DNA of 64,000 nucleotides, taken from NCBI GenBank assembly GCA_963693365.1, contig CAVNZM010000004.1, positions 1,302,001 through 1,366,000 on the forward strand. Reading direction: 5' to 3'. Below the pieces are notes generated by a model, which was not told where the DNA came from, ran no database searches, and worked only from the letters and a program-made list of their open reading frames with translations. The DNA comes from Amoebidium appalachense. Lineage: Eukaryota > Ichthyosporea. The translations under genes were made by a program, and so were the position numbers. Positions 42,552 to 64,000 of the stretch are shown here, one piece after another (the first letter of the stretch is position 1; the number at the start of each line of letters is the position of its first letter).

Positions 42552-43185
42552 GTTTGATTGTGTGGGTGGGTAGGAGCTAAGTGTGCTAGTATGCAGGCAT
42601 GCTGACAACGAATTAGACATGTGAGGGTTCTTCGTTGCTTGTTGTGAAACAATTCTACAGCAGGTTTTGTCGGGTGTTTTGCCCTAAAAGTCTAGTAAAC
42701 TGATACAAACACTGACGGACGATAGTAGCTACATAGAGCTGTAGGGTGTGTCTACATACAGTGACTGTGCGGTTCATTGCGAGCATGCTCTATTCCTTTG
42801 TAGAACAAAGCCAGGCGTTTTTGTGTGGATGATAAAAATGGCCTCATTGGCATGCCAAGAATGCCGGGTATGCGGTGATAGTTTATACAGGAACGCGGGT
42901 TACGGACTGATAGCGCGTGTGGCTAGAGCGTATATAGCCTCGGATTTAGTGCTACGGATTTATGATATGATAGAATAATGCGTTTTTAAGTACAGCCAAG
43001 GAAAAGGGCTGAATATTGGACTCTGAGAAGACTGTAAAGCTAAAAAAAGCGGTACTTTCAACGTGTTACTTACATGTATACATTCGTACATTGTCGGAAC
43101 CAAAACTATTTTTGTATAAGAACCCCCTATACCCACATTAATATCTATTTTTTTGTTTTGTGGGAGTGGACATGTATGTAACTGG
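42552..43185. other. 5' flank of the membrane-protein gene, no other gene seen
   Basis: Unique sequence. No convincing TATA box. Confidence 0.4.
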
Positions 43186-43240
43186 CGTTAGACCACGGCC
43201 ATCTAGAAACACCGTGTTTCTAGATGGCCGTGCGTTAGAC
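43186..43240. mobile_element. 39-bp perfect hairpin flanked by an exact 8-bp target duplication
   Basis: CGTTAGAC occurs at 43186-43193 and at 43233-43240. Between them is a perfect inverted repeat: CACGGCCATCTAGAAACAC (43194-43212), one base, then its exact reverse complement (43214-43232). An 8-bp duplication and CA-starting ends are typical of hAT DNA transposons, so this could be a minimal non-autonomous derivative made only of terminal inverted repeats. There is no coding capacity. Confidence 0.7.
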
Positions 43241-44022
43241 ATTACATTTTGTGGAAGATATAGGCCCTTAATTTATTTAGCTGAAAAATTAATGCGATTA
43301 TTGAAGTTATGATTTTAGGGAGTATAATCGAACCTACTGTACCAGTACCACTTCTGCATGTGGCACCGACAATGATGGACGGTAGATAAAAAGTTGGTCT
43401 GCCAGCCGGATATCCCAATGGAAATTTATAAAATATGCCTTGATCGAAATCCCTTTTTGAGAACATCAGTACTGCAAGTGCGCGTTATGCATCCCTTTTC
43501 TCATTTTTCATTTTTCAAACAACTTATTTTTAGGTATAATGCGGAACAGCCAGCAACTTGCTCTTCAATGGTGAAATTTCAAGGTGAAGTCGAGTCGGCC
43601 ACGAGATGGCCGGACTGGGGGCTTGGTACTATGGCATATATGGGGACGGGGAATCCCTCACGGATCCCGGATGACTGCAGTATGCAAGAATTGGCCAATC
43701 AGAATGTGCCCTTATGACTACACAAAATACAAACTCAGCCTGATTCATTGAACACTGAGCATTTCAAACTGCACGTAAGTAATAACTTTATAAAATTAAA
43801 GACTAGTTAGGGAGTCAAGCAACCCAATTATATATCTGTAAAAGGTGGGTCGAGCTTATTCTCTACTGTGACTCACATGAGAATTTGAGGGTCACGCAGA
43901 TGGTCGAAATTTTAGATTGTTGGAAACGAGTTTGTCCAATATATTTATGAAACCCCCCAAAAGATCCCTTTTTAACGTTAGGCTTTAGGGTCAACTTGTT
44001 GGCTGCATTACAGTATTGGGCA

Positions 44023-44054
<32 letters not shown>

Positions 44055-44384
44055 TATCCCTTTAAGCGGTTGGTCGCCGTAAAATCCGCATTTACGCTGG
44101 AAAGAATGCCAAAATGAATATAGCACAAACCAGTAACTAATTTCGCACCCTGGTTTTGGCACGTACTCGTTTCGCGCGTATCGATTGGTGCACGCGGTAA
44201 CCAAGGCCATCTTGGAAATCCAAACCGTCCAGATGCCCTCGTCACTTACAAAATCCCTCAAAAGACCATCACAGGAAAGCTACTGTATGCTTCAACAGTT
44301 TTTTTTTTGAAGTCAAAGTATTCAAGTGGCGGCGACTTCGCGATATTTTCATAGCTACAGTGTGCTATAACATATAACTTCATA
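43241..44384. other. Intergenic; A25-like run; no gene seen
   Basis: A homopolymer A run lies at about 44021-44046. The flanking 43860-44300 sequence has short words common in small non-autonomous elements (ATATCCCTTTAA, CCAAGGCCATCTTGG), but I could not define ends. Confidence 0.4.
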
Positions 44385-45927
44385 ATGGGGTTGAAGGTTC
44401 AGTATGGTCTTTTGGGTCTGTTCTCCGCCGCCTGGGGCCTACCTATTCCAAACGACCATGTGTCTCTGGTTCAGCCGCAGGGCATGGCCCTTTTTGTGGA
44501 CCCTAAGACAATAAGGGAGAGCTACTTTAAGCTCAGCACCCACCTGGAGACGCAGATGTTTGAGGTGCGTACGTGTGTGTGCGCGTTTGGTTGAGGGAGG
44601 GGAAGTAGTTACTGAGGGTAGGAATGGGTGTAGGCATCGGTCTCTTTGGTGTGAGTGAGTGCCCGCACGTGTGTGTGTGTGTCTGTGTGTGTGTGTGCCT
44701 GTGTGGATATGGCGGGGTTGAGCTGGTAGTCGATGTGTGTGCGTATGTGTGTGTGTGTGTTTCTACCTGCTTGTGTGTGTATGCGCGCTCACGTATGTGT
44801 TCGTGTACAGGTGTTTGACTCAATCTGTATGTGGTGTGTTGTGTAAGGGTGTGTGCGGAAGCGACGGTGCGTGCGCGTGTATTTGTATATGTGCCTGTGT
44901 ATATGGTGTTTGAGCTGGCTTCACACACTGCAAGTTATTTCTGGTTGGCTTCTTAAATATCTCTATTATATTTAATAAAACGTTATGCCTCGTCCACACA
45001 CAGAAAACATCCTAAATCTAACCTTAACCCTTTACCCCACCAGTCCTACTGCGGCGTAGCTACGTCTGTGACTGTTTTGAACGCGTTTGGCAGCAACATC
45101 CGTGCGCCTGTGGACCCTCTGTTTTCGCCCTTCCCGTACTTCACCCAGCAGAATATTTTCTCTAACGAGTGTGCACTCAACGTAACCACACCACGTATGA
45201 CCCCCCCCCCTCCCCCCCCCCCCCCCTCCCGCTTTCATTGTGATAGCTGATTTCTTATGCGTTCACTCAGCGAGATCTGGGCCCCTGTGCTCTTTGATTT
45301 TAGTTGTACCAGCTTCCCCTCCCTTCCCCCCCCCCTCCCCCCCCCCCCCCCCCTCCCCCCCTTCCCTCCCGCACTCTCTAATAGGTCACCCTGACTTCTT
45401 TTCTTTCCAAAACTCTACTTCTTGCGGCATGTCCCCTTCCCCCGGAGGCGGGGCTCTCCCCGTGCCATGGCACATACACTTAAAGCTGTTGTTGGTTGGT
45501 GTCCCCCCCCCCCCCTCCCCCCACCCACACACACACACACACCCCGTTGCTTTATGCTAGCTACTCTTGTTTATTGTTTTTGGCTATTTGTTGCGGCTCC
45601 TTTGTCTCTTCACTTTGGCTGCCACTTTTTGAGACACGTCTTTATGTGTGTGGCCCATGCACAGACACACACACACACACACACAGGCAGGCACCCAAAA
45701 TACACGGATACACACATGGACGCCTAAACCCACACACACACACATACACGTACGCACCTTCTCCCCCCCCCCTTCTCCCCTCCCCCCCTCACCCCCCACC
45801 CACCCAACCACAGTCCCATCCACACACACACACACACACACACACATGCACACATACAAACACACACCATGCAAACACACGCACCCACACCCACACACAC
45901 ATATGCACACATACAAACACACACCAT

Positions 45928-46000
<73 letters not shown>

Positions 46001-46135
46001 ACACATCGTGTGCATCCTTCCATACATTTATCCATGCCTTGCCCTTCTACCCTCCTTATTGTGCTCTGTCCTATACCCATGTGCCTCGCACTGTGTTTCA
46101 CAGTCCTAACCCCCCCCCCCCCCCCCCCCGCCCAA

Positions 46136-46174
<39 letters not shown>

Positions 46175-46302
46175 TAGCGCGTGTTCAGTTCCGTGGGATG
46201 ACGTTGGACCAGGTGGCCAGTCTGATGTCATGTTGGGGGGTCGACGCTGAGGCTGTGCGTGCCACGGACGATGTATGACCTCCCCCCCCCCCTCCCCCCC
46301 CA

Positions 46303-46398
<96 letters not shown>

Positions 46399-46637
46399 TT
46401 CCTCCCTCCCCCCCCCCCCTCCCCGCCCCCCCTCCTCCTCCTTCTCCTCATCCGGGAAATCAATCCCGATGCCCAAGCACACACAAACCAATTAGTTAGT
46501 ATTGACTTACAAACGAACGGAACAGGGCTAAAGGTGTCACTTAGCGGGATGGGGAAAAAGAAAGAGGGAGGAGGGGGATAGGATGGGGGGGATGGAGGGG
46601 ACCGGGGAGGGGGGTGGGTTGCGGGATAAGACGACAT

Positions 46638-46700
<63 letters not shown>

Positions 46701-47686
46701 CGTGCATGCATCCATGCACACACATGTGTGTGGGTGTGTGTAAATATCTTTGATGAATACGTTCGTTTTGGTGTGCGAGACTGTCACGTGATCGTTGCTA
46801 AGAAACCACCAATCAGATGACCCTGGAGGAGTTCCGCAACTCTCTGGTGAATGTTCTGCTTAGACCCGATGCCTTTGTGACCGTCAACTTTGATCGCAAG
46901 AAACTGAATGAGGAAGGAGGTATGTGCGTGTGGTCATATATTGAAAAAAAGAAGTACACACACACACGCGCGCTCATACACACACTCAGACACAGACACA
47001 GACACAGATACAGATACAGACACACGCTCACGTACACACACACACACACATGCGCGCGCGCGCGCACGGATGTCCACCACATACAAGTGGTAGGTGTATC
47101 AACACACATGCACACGCTCATACGTTCAAGTACACTTAGCAGAACAAATACATTTCACTTACCACTGATACCAGTTGTGACACTCCAATGCCACAAGAAA
47201 TGGTAGAATACCCGCAGCATGCATATCTTTCAACAACAACAACAAACCCCCCCCTCCCCCCCCCCCCCCCCCCCCCCCCCCGGTCCGCTACTTGCATATA
47301 TATAGCTATGCTTTCAAAATCCACCTCCCTCCACCACCCACCCTCCCCCTCCTCCTCCCCCCTCTCCTCTCCCCCTTCCTCCTCCCCCCCCCTCCCCCCC
47401 CCCCCCCGCGCCCCCCCCCCTCCTCCTCCCACGCCCCGCCCTGCACACAGAGTCTTACACACACGTATACACAGGTGGACACCACTCACCCTTGGGTGCC
47501 TACCACCCCGGCACGGACCGTTTCCTCATGTTGGATGTGGCCCGCTTCAAGTATCCCCCCCATTGGGTCACCGCACAGCAGCTATTTGACTCGGTCAAGA
47601 CGGGGGAGGGGGATGATCGTAGGGGGTTCATCGTGGCTGCTTTGCCCGACACAACCACTAGGATTAAGCGGTGGTTGATGAATTAA
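44385..47686 (+). CDS. Phytochelatin-synthase-like cysteine peptidase/transpeptidase (peptidase family C83), five exons
   Basis: Exons: 44385-44564, 45044-45194, 46178-46272, 46817-46919, 47475-47686; all GT-AG, phases 0, 1, 0, 1; total 741 nt, 246 residues. The catalytic triad is visible: Cys63 in SYCGVAT, His179 in [11 protein letters not shown], Asp197 in [12 protein letters not shown]. Family enzymes cleave Gly from glutathione and, in eukaryotes, transfer the gamma-Glu-Cys unit to make metal-binding phytochelatins. The protein lacks the Cys-rich C-terminal domain of plant and animal enzymes and stops soon after the catalytic core, like the short cyanobacterial/proteobacterial form; PYFTQQN and GMTLDQ also match that form as I recall it. 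The weakly hydrophobic N-terminus might be a signal or anchor. The start context is good (ATAATGG). Confidence 0.9.
44565..47474. other. Introns of the phytochelatin-synthase-like gene
   Basis: Intron 1 begins GTGCGTACGTGTG and is TG-rich. Introns 2 and 3 begin GTATGACC and enter C runs within 6-9 nt. Intron 2 carries (CA)n at about 45930-45999 and 46138-46170, intron 3 carries (CA)n at about 46304-46396 and (TG)n at 46640-46695, and intron 4 carries CA/CG-rich sequence and C runs at about 47250-47281. Confidence 0.75.
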
Positions 47687-63564
<15,878 letters not shown>

Positions 63565-63712
63565 CTGTATGTGCAAACAGTGGATATGTGGTCAGCATAC
63601 CATATGAGGGCACATGTGGCAGAGCATTGCAGAAAGGCTAAAGAAAAATCAATTGGAATTTGAGGAAGCAGAGTAGATTACCTCAAAGAGTCAGCCGTCT
63701 GATATTGTTTTT

Positions 63713-63746
<34 letters not shown>

Positions 63747-64000
63747 ACACACACACACACACACACACATACACACACACTCGTCCCCAAACAAATACGC
63801 ACAGACACGCCTCAACCTATTCCTTCCCCCCCCCTTACGTTTGCTTAATCTAATCCTATTCCGTCCCAGGCCCCCACTGCCCACCCCATCCAGTCCCCGC
63901 ACCTCCCTTGGTTCCTGCCGTCTGCTTGCTGCCATGTGCTGCCCTAGGCAGTTCCCAGGGGATTCCCACAATCATTCGCTCATAGTATCAACATGCCCTA
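63565..64000. other. Window end: C run, (CA)n, no supported exon
   Basis: A C run and (CA)n lie at about 63717-63780. A short minus-strand segment near 63905-63985 with a GGGAG/GTGCGG donor-like end could be an upstream exon, but none of its frames gives the phase 2 required by the next exon. Confidence 0.4.

Noticed and set aside
43860-44310. Possible SINE or MITE around the poly-A run
   Set aside because: No terminal repeats, target duplication or tRNA-like head could be identified.
63905-63985. Possible additional upstream exon of the 17-exon gene
   Set aside because: None of the open frames ends in the phase needed by the exon starting at 63564.

Overview
This window is nuclear DNA from an intron-rich eukaryote, most likely a unicellular or simple holozoan. 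The evidence is a scaffold protein carrying an SH2 domain and nine YxN tyrosine motifs, spliceosomal GT-AG introns, TATA and CCAAT promoter elements, and both Ty1/copia-like and Ty3/gypsy-like debris. An ichthyosporean such as Sphaeroforma is my best guess, but this is inference and nothing in the sequence fixes the species. Non-coding DNA is saturated with simple repeats: (CA/TG)n, (GA/CT)n, and G or C runs of up to about 52 bases. Most long open frames that cross these repeats (poly-Cys/Val, poly-His/Thr, poly-Pro, poly-Gly) are artefacts.

Layout. 1-18.7 kb: an 18-bp minisatellite, a deleted Ty1/copia remnant (4.3-5.5 kb, minus) with an array of covarying hairpins beside it, long microsatellite tracts, and a decayed Ty3/gypsy-like gag-protease fragment (16.2-17.3 kb, minus). 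18.7-27.9 kb, plus: a six-exon gene for an SH2 adaptor/scaffold. 29.8-31.2 kb, minus: an intronless amino-acid/auxin-permease-family transporter with TATA and CCAAT boxes; a second, opposite TATA box lies next to a run of small hairpins. 32-36.5 kb: giant (GT)n and (CT)n tracts and degenerate tandem arrays. 37.1-42.6 kb, minus: a three-exon gene for a type I membrane protein. 43.2 kb: a perfect 39-bp hairpin flanked by an exact 8-bp target duplication. 44.4-47.7 kb, plus: a five-exon phytochelatin-synthase-like peptidase with an intact Cys-His-Asp triad. 49.8-63.6 kb, minus: at least 17 exons of one gene encoding an unrecognised protein with an Arg/Asp/Glu-rich tail; its 5' end lies beyond what I can resolve, and possibly beyond the window.

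Exon boundaries were placed by reading frame, splice consensus and phase. In all four multi-exon genes every adjacent pair of exons is phase-compatible. The SH2 gene needs one 1-nt correction in a C7 run, and one donor in the 17-exon gene was chosen from two candidates to keep phase. The genes do not form an operon or an obvious pathway. The most unusual signals are architectural: about half of the introns have a long sense-strand C tract starting within about 20 nt of the 5' splice site, and one 3' splice site is the last member of a 51-bp tandem array whose other members also carry branch-site/acceptor-like sequence.
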